This document shows positions 18,880 to 28,259 of a stretch of DNA of 64,000 nt, in pieces. The first letter of the stretch is position 1; every line of letters starts with the position of its first letter. Origin of the DNA: Bacteroides helcogenes P 36-108 (lineage in GTDB: Bacteria > Bacteroidota > Bacteroidia > Bacteroidales > Bacteroidaceae); NCBI RefSeq assembly GCF_000186225.1, contig NC_014933.1, forward strand, positions 2,294,001 to 2,358,000, given 5' to 3'. The notes below the pieces were generated by a model. That model was given only the letters and a program-made list of their open reading frames with translations. It did not search any database and was not told the DNA's origin. Both the position numbers and the translations under genes were made by a program.

Positions 18880-20472
18880 ATGAAAAAAATATTTATCAAA
18901 TATATCATATTGTTGTCGGCAGGAATGGTAGGTTTCACTGCTTGCCAAACGGATTTTGAGAAAATCAACACAGATTTCCGCCATCCGAAAGAAGAACACT
19001 TGCGATTAGATGGATTGAAAGTGGGAGGCTTTTTAACCAGTTTCCAGCAGAATATCTTTCCTGTGGGTACAACAGGAACAGATTACGTGAATGATTACCA
19101 AATTCCCTATACGCTGGCAGGTGCTTGTTGGATAGGTTATATGTCACCTGCACAAAATAAGTGGGTAGGCAGAGGTTTTCCTTCATATGCACTGAAAGGA
19201 TGGAGTGATTATACATTTAACATTATGTATAAGAAAGCTTTCGGAAATTATATGGAGTTGAAACAAAGAACCGAAGGTGATCTGTCCGCATATGCAATGA
19301 TCAATATCATTAAGATAGCCACTGTGCATAAGGCTACCGATACTTTTGGTCCCATTCCCTATTCACAGCAGTCTGGTGAAGGTTCGATACAAGCGATATA
19401 CGATTCACAAGAAAGTGTATATCGTTCCATGCTCAAAGAACTGGATGAGGCGGTTGATGCTCTCTACAGACAGAGCCATGATATTTTGCCCAATTATGAC
19501 ATGATTTATGGTGGTAATTATATGAAATGGGGTAGATTAGCTAATTCTTTAATGTTACGCCTTGCCATGCGGGTAGTATATGCTGCTCCGGATTTGGCCA
19601 GACAGTATGCCGAAAAGGCTATCAAAAATCCTTTTGGTGTAATTGAAAGTACTGAGGATATTGCACAGTTGAGTCGTGGTGCGGGTATTACTCTGAACAA
19701 TCCTTTGGTCATTATCAATGGTTCCTATAATGATGTGCGTATGGGTGCGGAAATTTATTCATACATGAAAGGATACAATGATCCGCGCATTGAAACTTAT
19801 TTTCTCAAAGGAAAACAAGGAGATGTACAGGATTTCTATCCTGTTTTCAAGAGCCTTGACAAAGTTGATTCTTATTTGGATAGAAATATGTTTTCAGTGT
19901 TGAAAGTAGAGAATGAAACTCCCATCTATATCTTAAAAGCTTCTGAAGTGGCTTTCTTGCGTGCGGAAGGAGTTTTGCGTGGATGGGAAATGGGAGGAAG
20001 GACAGCAGAACAATACTATAAAGATGGCATATCATTGTCATTCAAAGAAAACGGTGTAGCAGACAGTAAGTTGAATACATATATGAATGGAGAAGGAAAG
20101 CCTGTAAAGTTTATAGACAATGCCAACACTGCTAACAACCTTGAACCAGTGAGTACCATTACAGTGAAATGGGAAGGAAGTGATTTTGAGAATTCGCTGG
20201 AAAGAATCATTACACAGAAGTACATCGCCCTTTATCCGGACGGGCAGGAAGCATGGAGCGAATACCGCCGTACCGGTTATCCTCGTATTTTCGAGGCTAA
20301 GTTTGTAAGAACAGACTGTGATGTAGATGGCAGGATAGGACCGACCCGAGTACCATATTCTAATAAAGAGTACACTGATAATCTTGAAAATATCCAAAAA
20401 GCAGTAGAAATGTTGGGTGGTACTGATAATGGTGCTACACGTTTATGGTGGGATAAGAAATCCAAGAAATAA
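18880..20472 (+). CDS. SusD/RagB-like surface glycan-binding lipoprotein (SusD-like_2 branch)
   Basis: A 530-residue lipoprotein; the lipobox GFTAC places the acylated Cys near residue 21. The sequence resembles the SusD-like_2 branch, with FEKINTDFRHP at the start, WGRLANSLMLRLAMRV in the middle (typical SusD block) and ITQKYIALYPDGQEAWSEYRRTG near the C-terminus. It caps the SusC channel and binds the glycan outside the cell. It starts 12 bases after susC, so it is co-transcribed. Confidence 0.92.
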   Translation: MKKIFIKYIILLSAGMVGFTACQTDFEKINTDFRHPKEEHLRLDGLKVGGFLTSFQQNIFPVGTTGTDYVNDYQIPYTLAGACWIGYMSPAQNKWVGRGFPSYALKGWSDYTFNIMYKKAFGNYMELKQRTEGDLSAYAMINIIKIATVHKATDTFGPIPYSQQSGEGSIQAIYDSQESVYRSMLKELDEAVDALYRQSHDILPNYDMIYGGNYMKWGRLANSLMLRLAMRVVYAAPDLARQYAEKAIKNPFGVIESTEDIAQLSRGAGITLNNPLVIINGSYNDVRMGAEIYSYMKGYNDPRIETYFLKGKQGDVQDFYPVFKSLDKVDSYLDRNMFSVLKVENETPIYILKASEVAFLRAEGVLRGWEMGGRTAEQYYKDGISLSFKENGVADSKLNTYMNGEGKPVKFIDNANTANNLEPVSTITVKWEGSDFENSLERIITQKYIALYPDGQEAWSEYRRTGYPRIFEAKFVRTDCDVDGRIGPTRVPYSNKEYTDNLENIQKAVEMLGGTDNGATRLWWDKKSKK

Positions 20473-20490
20473 TATTTAAAGGATTATGAT

Positions 20491-21636
20491 ATGAAACAGA
20501 AAAATATATTGATTTTATTTTTGTTCGGCGTATTGGCATGCTTTCAAACTTCATGTTCGGATTGGACTGAAGTAGAGCATGAGAACATAGATAAGTTGTT
20601 GGCAGGCGCTGATAGTGCTATGGCAGATGCCCATAATAAGTATCTTGAGAACCTGCGTGCTTATAAAAAGTCTGATCATGCTATTACTTTCGGATGGTTT
20701 GCAGCATGGACAGCAAACGGATCAGGTTCTACTTTCCTTTCCCAACTGCCCGACAGTACTGATTTGGTAGCTTTATGGGGAGAAAACCTTTGGGCGCATC
20801 CAACGCAGGAAATGCTAGCCGATTTAAAAAATGTACAAGAGAAGAAAGGGACTAAAGTAGTGATTGCTTGCTTGTTGTTTGATATAGGAAAAGGCATTAC
20901 TCCGCCGATTCCTGCGGATTATGGTGAGAAAAACCCTGATATACCTGCTGATAAACATTGGGAAACGTGGTCAAAGGGTTACTGGGGCTGGATTGATGGT
21001 GATGAAGAGGCTATCACTAAGTCTGTGGAGAAATATGCTAATGCCCTTTGTGATACTATTTTTAAATTTGGATATGATGGATTCGACCTTGATGCCGAAC
21101 CCAGCTATCCGCAGCCATTCCAAACCAAAAAAGAATTGTGGACAAAGCGTTCACGTATTTACACATTTTTGGAGACGATGGCTAAACGCATCGGCCCTAA
21201 AGCTGAAACAGAAGAAGGACGTAAGAAATTGTTGGTCGTAGATGGTGAGCCGGAATGGTTTCCTGCTGAATATGGACCTTATATGAACTATTTTATACAT
21301 CAGGCATATAGAAGTTCTTCTTTTGCTGTTCTCGATGGCCGATTGCAGAGATTAGTCAAGCATTTTGCTTCTGTGCATACCGAAGAAGAAGTGGCAAATA
21401 AATTTATAGTGACTGAAGAGTTTGAGCAGTTTGGAACTACCGGCGGTGTCAATTTCAGTTTACCTAATGGAAAAGTTGTGCCTTCTTATATAGGCATGGC
21501 TGAATGGAAGCCCATGGGCGGTAAATATCGTAAAGGAGGTATAGGCTCTTATCACATGCAAAGAGATTTTGCCGCAAATCCAGTGTATAAATACTTAAGG
21601 CAAGGTATTCAAATTATGAACCCTGCCACTTATTAA
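20491..21636 (+). CDS. GH18 endo-beta-N-acetylglucosaminidase-like surface lipoprotein
   Basis: A 381-residue lipoprotein (lipobox FQTSC, Cys22) of glycoside hydrolase family 18. The catalytic signature DGFDLDAE occupies residues 196-203 with Glu203 as acid/base, so the enzyme should be active, unlike the degenerate GH18-fold binding proteins. Surface GH18 members in Bacteroides PULs cut the chitobiose core of N-glycans, releasing the oligosaccharide for SusCD import. It has no carbohydrate-binding module of its own; the two following lipoproteins may supply that. The precise glycan (high-mannose, complex or hybrid) cannot be decided from sequence alone. Confidence 0.88.
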   Translation: MKQKNILILFLFGVLACFQTSCSDWTEVEHENIDKLLAGADSAMADAHNKYLENLRAYKKSDHAITFGWFAAWTANGSGSTFLSQLPDSTDLVALWGENLWAHPTQEMLADLKNVQEKKGTKVVIACLLFDIGKGITPPIPADYGEKNPDIPADKHWETWSKGYWGWIDGDEEAITKSVEKYANALCDTIFKFGYDGFDLDAEPSYPQPFQTKKELWTKRSRIYTFLETMAKRIGPKAETEEGRKKLLVVDGEPEWFPAEYGPYMNYFIHQAYRSSSFAVLDGRLQRLVKHFASVHTEEEVANKFIVTEEFEQFGTTGGVNFSLPNGKVVPSYIGMAEWKPMGGKYRKGGIGSYHMQRDFAANPVYKYLRQGIQIMNPATY

Positions 21637-21655
21637 TCATTAACTTGTTTTTTAT

Positions 21656-22798
21656 ATGGAAAAGACATTCAAATATTTGTTGACGGGTGCGCTTGCTTTT
21701 TTTATAGCAAGCTGCACTAGCGTAGATGTGGATGATGTAAATGCCCAAACCGATCTGCCGAATGCTATTTATCTTGATGGGGTTCAATCTTCTCCGATGA
21801 AAAAAATCGTTGTAGATGCAAATGGTGGTGAAGCCACTTTCTTACCTCGTGCAGCCAATCTGCTGACTTCTGATGTCACTGTTGACATTACGGTTGATTC
21901 GGCTTCATTGGCTCTTTACAACAAAGAGTACGGCACTTCTTATAGAGTGCTTCCTACTGAGTATTATGACATTGAAAAAATGGCAGTGACTATTAAATCG
22001 GGAACTATAAGTGCGGAGCCTGTCAACCTTGTGCTTAAAAAGAATGCATTGACAGTAAATCCTTCTTTTAAATATGCCATTCCTGTCAAAATCAATACAA
22101 CTTCGCCTTTATCTATATTAGATTCTAATTCTTATGAGATTTTTGCACTTGATCGCGTGCTGGAAACTTCTGCTATGCATCAAGATGGTTTCTATATGCG
22201 CTGTGATCTTGTACCACTTCCTCATAATAAGAATCCTATGGTATTGAAAGAATGGACGCTGCATTATGGTATGAAAATTGAATCTTGGTTTGCAAATCAG
22301 CAGCCTGTGATGGGGTCGTTCTATTCGCGTATTACAGCCAATGGTAAATTGCAATACAAACCCGGAGGCTCGGATGATCCAAAAGGATTCTCAAAACAGC
22401 CTATCCAGCCGGGTAAGTGGTATCATGTAACTTATACATATAAAAATCAGCATGTGAAGGCGTATATTAATGGAGTGCTTGAGTTTGAATTTGATGTCCC
22501 TACACAAAATGAAGAATATTATAAGATACAGGCCAGCTTTGGAAACTTTAGAGGACACTTCCGTGATATCCGTTTGTATAAAAAAGCATTGACGGAATTT
22601 CAAATCACCGAGAACTTGTATGTAGAAGATCCTGCCAATCCGGATTTGATTGTTTATGCCCCGTTAACAAAAGAATCGGCGTTGAAAGATGTGACAGGAC
22701 ACGGGTATGATTTTAAGGCTTATAAGACAGGTGGAGAAGAATCATATCCTTTAGAAAAAATCCAATGGGAATATCCGCTTTATTTCCCTGAAAAGTAA
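21656..22798 (+). CDS. Surface lipoprotein with DUF1735 and LamG-like domains
   Basis: A 380-residue lipoprotein (lipobox FIASC, Cys20). The N-terminal part (about 30-160) looks like DUF1735, a beta-sandwich found in PUL proteins, with LPTEYYDIEKMAVTIKSG as a typical block. The C-terminal part (about 180-355) resembles a LamG/concanavalin-like sandwich: GKWYHVTYTYKNQHVKAYING is the classic LamG strand pair and FGNFRGHFRDIRLYKKALTE the closing block. It is probably a surface glycan-binding protein helping the GH18 enzyme. Gene order is susC-susD-GH18-DUF1735/LamG-DUF1735/F5-8C, similar to the B. thetaiotaomicron BT3983-3987 group as I remember it. Confidence 0.82.
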   Translation: MEKTFKYLLTGALAFFIASCTSVDVDDVNAQTDLPNAIYLDGVQSSPMKKIVVDANGGEATFLPRAANLLTSDVTVDITVDSASLALYNKEYGTSYRVLPTEYYDIEKMAVTIKSGTISAEPVNLVLKKNALTVNPSFKYAIPVKINTTSPLSILDSNSYEIFALDRVLETSAMHQDGFYMRCDLVPLPHNKNPMVLKEWTLHYGMKIESWFANQQPVMGSFYSRITANGKLQYKPGGSDDPKGFSKQPIQPGKWYHVTYTYKNQHVKAYINGVLEFEFDVPTQNEEYYKIQASFGNFRGHFRDIRLYKKALTEFQITENLYVEDPANPDLIVYAPLTKESALKDVTGHGYDFKAYKTGGEESYPLEKIQWEYPLYFPEK

Positions 22799-22815
22799 TA
22801 ATAAAATAGAATATC

Positions 22816-24195
22816 ATGAATAGAAAAACATTATTATATATCCTTCCTGCTGTTGGTGCTATGTTTGTTATATCATGTAGCCAGGATTTGGACTACACAG
22901 GTGAGTATGATATCAAAAATTATTATAATGGTTCTGATCCGCGTGATAATCTTCTTTCGTTTGATAAGAATACGCAGACTGTTACACTTCCTTTTATCGG
23001 GAATGTTTGTCTGGAAGAGAAGGCGGAGATTTCAATGGCCGTACGTGCAACTCGTGAAGTGTCTCATGATGAAAAAATATTTTTTGAAGTGGCGGATAGA
23101 AATGATAAACTCTTAGAAGCCTATAAAGAAATGGACTTCGTTGCCACGGATAAAGTGTCGTTCGAAGAATCTTCTTTGATTTTGGCTGCCGGAAAGAGTA
23201 TGAATACTTCCAAATTGCTCATTAATACGGATGGGTTGAAACATGATGCTATTTTACCTGTCAAAATCAGACAAAACGAAGCTTCTCAAGTTCGTGTAAG
23301 TAGTAACAGGTCTTTGCAGATAGTGAAAATGGAAGGTCAGCAAATTGTTAGCCCCAATCGACAGATATTCGAGCTTAGTGCTGCCATAACCAAAGAGGGG
23401 GTGAAGATGGAAGGAGAAGGGAAAATTGAAGTTTCTGCTTTGTCTTCACTTCTTTTTAGTGGTTATCAAGTGAAGATCGTGCGTGATGACGAGATAGTGA
23501 AAGACTATTCCGATCGTTTGAAAGGCTATGAAATAGCTCCGGACAATATGTTCCCTAAATTTGAGGCACATTCTTTCGATAATCTTGAAAAGGTTGACTT
23601 ATCATTTCAAATACAAAATGTCGGTCAGTTTAAAACTGGTAAAAAAGTGGTACTCCCTTTAAAGATTGTTCTTGTCGATAAAACTGGAAAGCAAATAGAA
23701 TTGTTGAAAAATAAAGGCGATGTACTTGTACAAATAGAGTATTATGAATCCAATGTAATGCCGGTGTGGAATGGAGAGGAGTTGGGGCTTCCTTTGCCTA
23801 AGTCGGGATGGAGCGTCAGTACAATACCTAATTCATATAGCACTTCACTTTTGTTGGATGGTGTGGAGCAAGGAAGTGCTTGGTATGCTTATATTCCGAA
23901 CGGCAAAAAAATGAATATTGTGGTTGACATGAAAAAGAACCACTTGATTCAAGGTTTTAAGCTCTGCAATATGCCGACATCATATGCGGATCCTTCACCT
24001 TCCTCGTATCGTTTTTTCATCAGTAAGGACGGAAAGGAATGGACTTCTATATCAGGTATTATCAAGGCAAAGACAGACAAGGGCTCTTATTTATTTAAAA
24101 TTTTAAATGAATATGGTGTTCGTTATGTGATGTTCGAACTTACTTCTTCTGGTAGTTACGTGGGACTTACCGAAATAACTGTCTATGGTAAATAG
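22816..24195 (+). CDS. Surface lipoprotein with DUF1735-like and C-terminal F5/8 type C domain
   Basis: A 459-residue lipoprotein (lipobox FVISC, Cys21) and the last gene of the PUL operon. The first 150 residues are DUF1735-like, a second beta-rich region follows (about 180-305), and the last 150 residues look like a discoidin/F5-8C carbohydrate-binding domain (LLLDGVEQGSAWYAY, MKKNHLIQGFKL, YRFFISKDGKEWTSIS, GLTEITVYGK). Such domains often bind galactose or other terminal sugars. No catalytic residues are recognised, so a surface glycan-binding role is most likely. A hairpin terminator follows 63 bases after the stop. Confidence 0.82.
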   Translation: MNRKTLLYILPAVGAMFVISCSQDLDYTGEYDIKNYYNGSDPRDNLLSFDKNTQTVTLPFIGNVCLEEKAEISMAVRATREVSHDEKIFFEVADRNDKLLEAYKEMDFVATDKVSFEESSLILAAGKSMNTSKLLINTDGLKHDAILPVKIRQNEASQVRVSSNRSLQIVKMEGQQIVSPNRQIFELSAAITKEGVKMEGEGKIEVSALSSLLFSGYQVKIVRDDEIVKDYSDRLKGYEIAPDNMFPKFEAHSFDNLEKVDLSFQIQNVGQFKTGKKVVLPLKIVLVDKTGKQIELLKNKGDVLVQIEYYESNVMPVWNGEELGLPLPKSGWSVSTIPNSYSTSLLLDGVEQGSAWYAYIPNGKKMNIVVDMKKNHLIQGFKLCNMPTSYADPSPSSYRFFISKDGKEWTSISGIIKAKTDKGSYLFKILNEYGVRYVMFELTSSGSYVGLTEITVYGK

Positions 24196-24258
24196 GAGGT
24201 TCGGATGATATATTTTTGAAAGTTGTAGGTTGATAATAACACTATAAATTCTCTTGGT

Positions 24259-24290
24259 AATGAGTTCGGTATTTGTGTACCGAACTCATT
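24259..24290 (+). terminator. Hairpin ending the PUL operon
   Basis: A perfect 12-bp stem, AATGAGTTCGGT with ACCGAACTCATT, and an 8-base loop, followed by ATGTTTAAT. The U-tract is weak. Confidence 0.6.
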
Positions 24291-24699
24291 ATGTTTAATG
24301 GGTAATGCAGTCTTGCAGCGGTTGTTATAAGAAAGTCAAGCCACCGGAATATTTTCTTTTTGTACATTCCATTGCAGCCTGCCAGTTCTTCAGGCTGCAT
24401 TACATGCTTTTGGTTTCTTTCAATTAAAAATCAGATGTTTATTTTTATCAGGTAAGAACTGTCAATGAAAGACCAAAGCAGCAGTGATAAATACGTGAAT
24501 TGTGATGTACTGAAAACTGGCCAGTTTCTAACTGCTTATACAGATCAAACGGAAAAAGTTCACGTTCAAGCATCAGATAGCAAAGGTCATCACCAGCCTT
24601 CTGCAAAGTGACCGGACATAGCTATGATCGATGTAACCTTATTTGCATTGTCATACTTCGCAGAAAATGCTATATTTTGCTTCATTTCCAACAAGAAAA
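24291..24699. other. Gene-poor stretch after the PUL: one hairpin and one doubtful small ORF
   Basis: This stretch of about 400 bases has no recognisable gene. It contains a 9-bp hairpin, TGCAGCCTG with CAGGCTGCA, at 24373-24399, the palindrome AAACTGGCCAGTTT near 24515-24530, and a 48-codon plus-strand ORF (24465-24611, beginning MKDQSSSDKY) with no clear ribosome-binding site. It could be a remnant, an sRNA locus or spacer DNA. Confidence 0.3.
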
Positions 24700-24729
24700 A
24701 AGTTTTGATTCTGTTTGGAATCAAAACTT
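24700..24729 (-). terminator. Terminator of tRNA-Asp
   Basis: A perfect 12-bp stem, AAGTTTTGATTC with GAATCAAAACTT, around a 6-base loop, followed in minus direction by a U-run. It lies 26 bases beyond the tRNA 3' end. Confidence 0.75.
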
Positions 24730-24755
24730 TTACTAATTTTTGCTTTTTTGAGAAG

Positions 24756-24829
24756 CGGTGCGTACGGGACTCGAACCCGTGACCCCATGCGTGACAGGCA
24801 TGTATTCTAACCAACTGAACTAACGCACC
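24756..24829 (-). tRNA. tRNA-Asp (anticodon GTC)
   Basis: On the minus strand a 74-base cloverleaf: acceptor GGTGCGT/ACGCACC, D arm with AGTTGG, anticodon stem CATGC/GCATG around loop CTGTCAC (anticodon GTC), T arm ACGGG-TTCGAGT-CCCGT and discriminator G. CCA is not encoded. It has a strong promoter upstream and a hairpin terminator downstream. Confidence 0.95.
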
Positions 24830-24870
24830 ATAATTTCATTTTCTGTAGCTGTCTCTCTCGATTGCGGTTG

Positions 24871-24900
24871 CAAAGGTAGATGTTTTTTTTAAAACTGCAA
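24871..24900 (-). promoter_or_regulatory. Promoter of tRNA-Asp
   Basis: On the minus strand, TTG at 24898-24900, a 19-base spacer and TACCTTTG at 24871-24878 (exact TAnnTTTG). It lies 42 bases upstream of the mature tRNA 5' end. The rest of the gap up to purU (24901-25113) shows nothing recognisable. Confidence 0.7.
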
Positions 24901-25113
24901 TAGCTGTGATAAACTTTTTTTGAGAGCTTTGGGATGCGTCGGCTTTATATCCTCATAGTGAGAATATTGTAAAAAACAGGATTGTTTCAATTTAACAACA
25001 ATTTAGAAAAGTGATTGTGTAGCATTTATCTGGATTTTCGTATCTGTTTGAAACGCAAATCCTGGAGAAAACGAAACTTTTTGAGCCTACTTTTAAACTT
25101 CTTGCTCGAAAAG

Positions 25114-25144
25114 TTCGTTATTTTGCAATAAATCGTTATTTTTG
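25114..25144 (+). promoter_or_regulatory. Promoter of purU and probably the his operon
   Basis: TATTTTTG at 25137-25144 is an exact -7 element. A near-match -33 (TTCG, 25114-25117) is 19 bases upstream. The left part lies in an imperfect hairpin (25072-25086 with 25104-25117), which could matter for regulation. Confidence 0.5.
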
Positions 25145-25199
25145 CGAAGTCAAAATGAGAATGTTGTAAATTAGATAATGGTAAAAACTATATTTTAGG

Positions 25200-26057
25200 A
25201 TGATGAAAACAGCCAAGCTGTTGCTTCACTGCCCCGATAAGCCGGGGATTTTGGCAGAAGTAACGGACTTTATAACGGTGAATAAAGGCAATATTATCTA
25301 TCTGGATCAATATGTGGATCATGTGGAGAATATTTTTTTTATGCGTATTGAGTGGGAGTTGACATATTTTTTAGTGCCTCAAGAAAAAATAGAGGATTAT
25401 TTTGCTACTCTATATGCGCAAAAGTATGAAATGGTTTTCCGTCTGTACTTCTCGGATGTAAAGCCTCGTATGGCTATCTTTGTTTCAAAGATGTCGCATT
25501 GCCTGTTTGATTTGCTGGCGCGTTATACTGCGGGAGAATGGAATGTGGAGATACCTCTTATTATCAGTAACCATCCCGATTTGCAACATGTGGCTGAACG
25601 CTTTGGCATTCCTTTTTATCTTTTTCCGATTACAAAGGAGGCAAAGGTGGGACAAGAAGAAAGGGAATTGGAGTTATTGGCCAAGCATAAAGTGAATTTT
25701 ATTGTGTTGGCGCGTTATATGCAAGTCATTTCCGAGCAGATGATTGATGCTTATCCTAACCGTATTATCAATATTCACCATTCTTTTCTTCCGGCATTTG
25801 TAGGTGCAAAGCCTTATCATGCAGCGTTTGAACGTGGAGTGAAGATTATTGGTGCTACCAGCCATTATGTCACTACCGAACTGGATGCCGGTCCCATTAT
25901 AGAGCAGGATGTAGTCCGTATCACCCATAAGGATACGGTGACTGATCTAGTGAATAAGGGTAAGGATCTGGAAAAAATTGTTCTTTCTCGTGCAGTTCAA
26001 AAGCATATTGAACGTAAGGTGCTGGCTTATAAGAATAAGACGGTAATTTTTAATTGA
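25200..26057 (+). CDS. purU: Formyltetrahydrofolate deformylase
   Basis: A 285-residue enzyme that hydrolyses 10-formyl-THF to THF and formate, balancing the one-carbon pool. The N-terminal ACT domain (about 1-80) begins KLLLHCPDKPGILAEVT. The C-terminal formyltransferase fold (about 85-285) has the active-site blocks INIHHSFLPAF and LDAGPIIEQD, and PYHAAFERGVKIIGAT is a strong PurU block. Two Met codons start the protein; either could be used. It is 44 bases upstream of hisH and may head the his operon; folate-linked one-carbon use and AICAR release by HisH/HisF are metabolically close. Confidence 0.93.
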   Translation: MMKTAKLLLHCPDKPGILAEVTDFITVNKGNIIYLDQYVDHVENIFFMRIEWELTYFLVPQEKIEDYFATLYAQKYEMVFRLYFSDVKPRMAIFVSKMSHCLFDLLARYTAGEWNVEIPLIISNHPDLQHVAERFGIPFYLFPITKEAKVGQEERELELLAKHKVNFIVLARYMQVISEQMIDAYPNRIINIHHSFLPAFVGAKPYHAAFERGVKIIGATSHYVTTELDAGPIIEQDVVRITHKDTVTDLVNKGKDLEKIVLSRAVQKHIERKVLAYKNKTVIFN

Positions 26058-26101
26058 CGGATATTCCGTGGTTGGTAATTTTGTAATAAGAGGTTGATAA
26101 T

Positions 26102-26692
26102 ATGAATGTTGCAGTCATTAAATATAATGCGGGTAATATCCGTTCTGTGGATTATGCATTAAGACGCTTAGGAGTGGAGGCCGTCATAACGGCAGATGAG
26201 ACAGTGCTGCGTGCTGCTGATAAAGTAATCTTTCCTGGTGTGGGCGAAGCTGAAACCACTATGGATTTTCTGCGTGTCGGAGGCATGGATAGGCTGATAA
26301 AAGAGCTGCGGCAACCGGTACTGGGCATTTGTTTGGGTATGCAGTTAATGTGCCGTCATTCGAAAGAAGGAAATACAGATTGTCTTGGTATCTTTGATGT
26401 CGATGTGAAGCGCTTTGTTTCCCGCAGGCATGAAGATAAAGTTCCGCACATGGGCTGGAACACGATTATGCATACTGGAAGTGCCTTATTCAAAGGCTTT
26501 ACGAAAGAAGAGTTTGTGTATTTTGTGCATAGTTACTATGTACCGCTTAATGACTGTACTGCTGCTGTAACAGATTATATTTTTCCGTTCAGCGCAGCTT
26601 TACATAAAGATAATTATTATGCAACCCAGTTTCATCCGGAAAAGAGTGGGAGTGTGGGAGAGCGTATTTTGCAGAACTTCTTGGATTTATGA
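26102..26692 (+). CDS. hisH: Imidazole glycerol phosphate synthase, glutamine amidotransferase subunit
   Basis: A 196-residue class I glutamine amidotransferase that supplies ammonia to HisF for the step making imidazole glycerol phosphate and AICAR. The nucleophilic Cys lies in VLGICLGMQLM (about residue 78), and the His/Glu pair is in QFHPEKSGS near the C-terminus. FPGVGEAETTMDFL and PHMGWNTI are typical HisH blocks. It is the first of four adjacent histidine genes. Confidence 0.95.
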   Translation: MNVAVIKYNAGNIRSVDYALRRLGVEAVITADETVLRAADKVIFPGVGEAETTMDFLRVGGMDRLIKELRQPVLGICLGMQLMCRHSKEGNTDCLGIFDVDVKRFVSRRHEDKVPHMGWNTIMHTGSALFKGFTKEEFVYFVHSYYVPLNDCTAAVTDYIFPFSAALHKDNYYATQFHPEKSGSVGERILQNFLDL

Positions 26693-26728
26693 TGGAAATG
26701 TTTCCTGATAACTTAAATTATTGGTTTT

Positions 26729-27451
26729 ATGATTGAGTTGATACCCGCTATTGATATTATTGATGGAAAATGCGTGCGCCTTTCTCAAGGTGATTATGGC
26801 AGTAAGAAAGTATATAATGAGAATCCTGTGGAAGTTGCCAGAGAGTTGGAGGCTCATGGCATCCGGAGGCTTCATGTGGTCGATCTGGATGGGGCGGCGT
26901 CACATCATGTGGTGAATTACCGTGTCTTGGAACAGATTGCTTCGCGCACTTCCCTGATAATAGATTTTGGCGGTGGAGTAAAGAGCGATGAAGATTTGGT
27001 CATCGCTTTTGAAAATGGCGCGCAGATGGTGACAGGGGGCAGCATTGCTGTAAGTAATCCTAAACAGTTTTGCCGTTGGCTTGGGATGTATGGTCCGGGC
27101 AAGATCATTCTTGGTGCAGATGTGAAAGATTATAAGATTTCCGTTAATGGTTGGAAGGATGAGAGTGCTTGCGAATTGTTCCCTTTTCTCAAGGAATATG
27201 TGAAGAATGGTATTCGGAAGGTGATTTGTACGGATATCACATGTGATGGAATGTTGCAAGGACCTTCGGTCTCTTTATACAAAGAAATATTGGAACGGCA
27301 TCCGGATCTTTATCTGATAGCCAGTGGAGGGGTAAGTTGTATTGAAGATGTCTATTTGCTGGAGTCTGTCAGTGTGCCTGCCGTTATTTTTGGAAAGGCG
27401 CTTTATGAAGGACGCATTGCACTTAAAGATTTGGAGAAATTCATTGTTTAA
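26729..27451 (+). CDS. hisA: ProFAR isomerase
   Basis: A 240-residue beta/alpha barrel that isomerises ProFAR to PRFAR in histidine synthesis. PAIDIIDGKCVRLSQGDY carries the first catalytic Asp (residue 8). IIDFGGGVKSDEDL and LIASGGVSCIEDV are phosphate-binding loops, and TDITCDGMLQGPS is a HisA block. It lies between hisH and hisF. Confidence 0.95.
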   Translation: MIELIPAIDIIDGKCVRLSQGDYGSKKVYNENPVEVARELEAHGIRRLHVVDLDGAASHHVVNYRVLEQIASRTSLIIDFGGGVKSDEDLVIAFENGAQMVTGGSIAVSNPKQFCRWLGMYGPGKIILGADVKDYKISVNGWKDESACELFPFLKEYVKNGIRKVICTDITCDGMLQGPSVSLYKEILERHPDLYLIASGGVSCIEDVYLLESVSVPAVIFGKALYEGRIALKDLEKFIV

Positions 27452-27469
27452 AATTCAGAATAAATAATT

Positions 27470-28231
27470 GTGTTAGCGAAAAGAATTATTCCTTGTCTTG
27501 ATATCAAAGACGGGCAGACGGTGAAAGGAACCAATTTCGTGAATCTGCGTCAAGCCGGTGATCCGGTTGAGTTGGCTCGTGCTTACAGTGAGCAAGGTGC
27601 TGATGAATTGGTGTTTTTGGATATTACGGCCAGTTTTGAAGGGCGGAAAACCTTTGTTGAATTAGTGAAGCGTATTGCTGCCAATATCAGTATTCCTTTC
27701 ACAGTGGGTGGAGGTATTCATGAGTTGACTGATGTGGATCGCCTTCTGAATGCAGGTGCAGATAAGATTTCCGTCAATTCCTCAGCTATACGCCGTCCTG
27801 AGTTGATAGACGAGATAGCTAAGCATTTCGGCTCGCAAGTGTGCGTGTTGGCGGTAGATGCCAAACGCACGGAAAAGGGATGGTGGTGCTATCTGAACGG
27901 TGGTCGTGTGGAGACGGATAGAGAACTGTTTTCATGGACCAGAGAGGCCGGGGAACGAGGGGCTGGGGAAATTCTTTTTACCAGTATGAATCATGATGGT
28001 GTGAAAAATGGGTATGCCAATGAAGCTCTTGCCATCCTTGCAGATAAACTTTCGATACCCGTCATTGCGTCAGGTGGTGCAGGTTCCAAAGAACATTTTC
28101 GCGATGTGTTTTTGGAAGGAAAAGCGGATGCCGCATTGGCTGCCAGTGTTTTTCACTTTGGGGAGGTTAAAATTCCCGATTTAAAATCGTATCTTTGTGC
28201 CCAAGGAATTTCTATGCGTTTGATGCGATAA
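27470..28231 (+). CDS. hisF: Imidazole glycerol phosphate synthase, cyclase subunit
   Basis: A 253-residue beta/alpha barrel, the synthase partner of HisH. It begins with GTG at 27470, giving [15 protein letters not shown] with catalytic Asp11. The second catalytic Asp is in LAVDAKR near residue 130, and [17 protein letters not shown] and [15 protein letters not shown] are phosphate loops. No ATG is available in frame upstream, and the family always begins this way. Confidence 0.95.
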   Translation: MLAKRIIPCLDIKDGQTVKGTNFVNLRQAGDPVELARAYSEQGADELVFLDITASFEGRKTFVELVKRIAANISIPFTVGGGIHELTDVDRLLNAGADKISVNSSAIRRPELIDEIAKHFGSQVCVLAVDAKRTEKGWWCYLNGGRVETDRELFSWTREAGERGAGEILFTSMNHDGVKNGYANEALAILADKLSIPVIASGGAGSKEHFRDVFLEGKADAALAASVFHFGEVKIPDLKSYLCAQGISMRLMR

Positions 28232-28259
28232 TATTTAGTACCTAATAAATAATATTAAG

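Noticed and set aside
24590..24814. A 74-codon minus-strand frame across tRNA-Asp
   Set aside because: Its first third is the tRNA sequence itself and the rest covers the tRNA terminator, so it cannot be a real protein gene.
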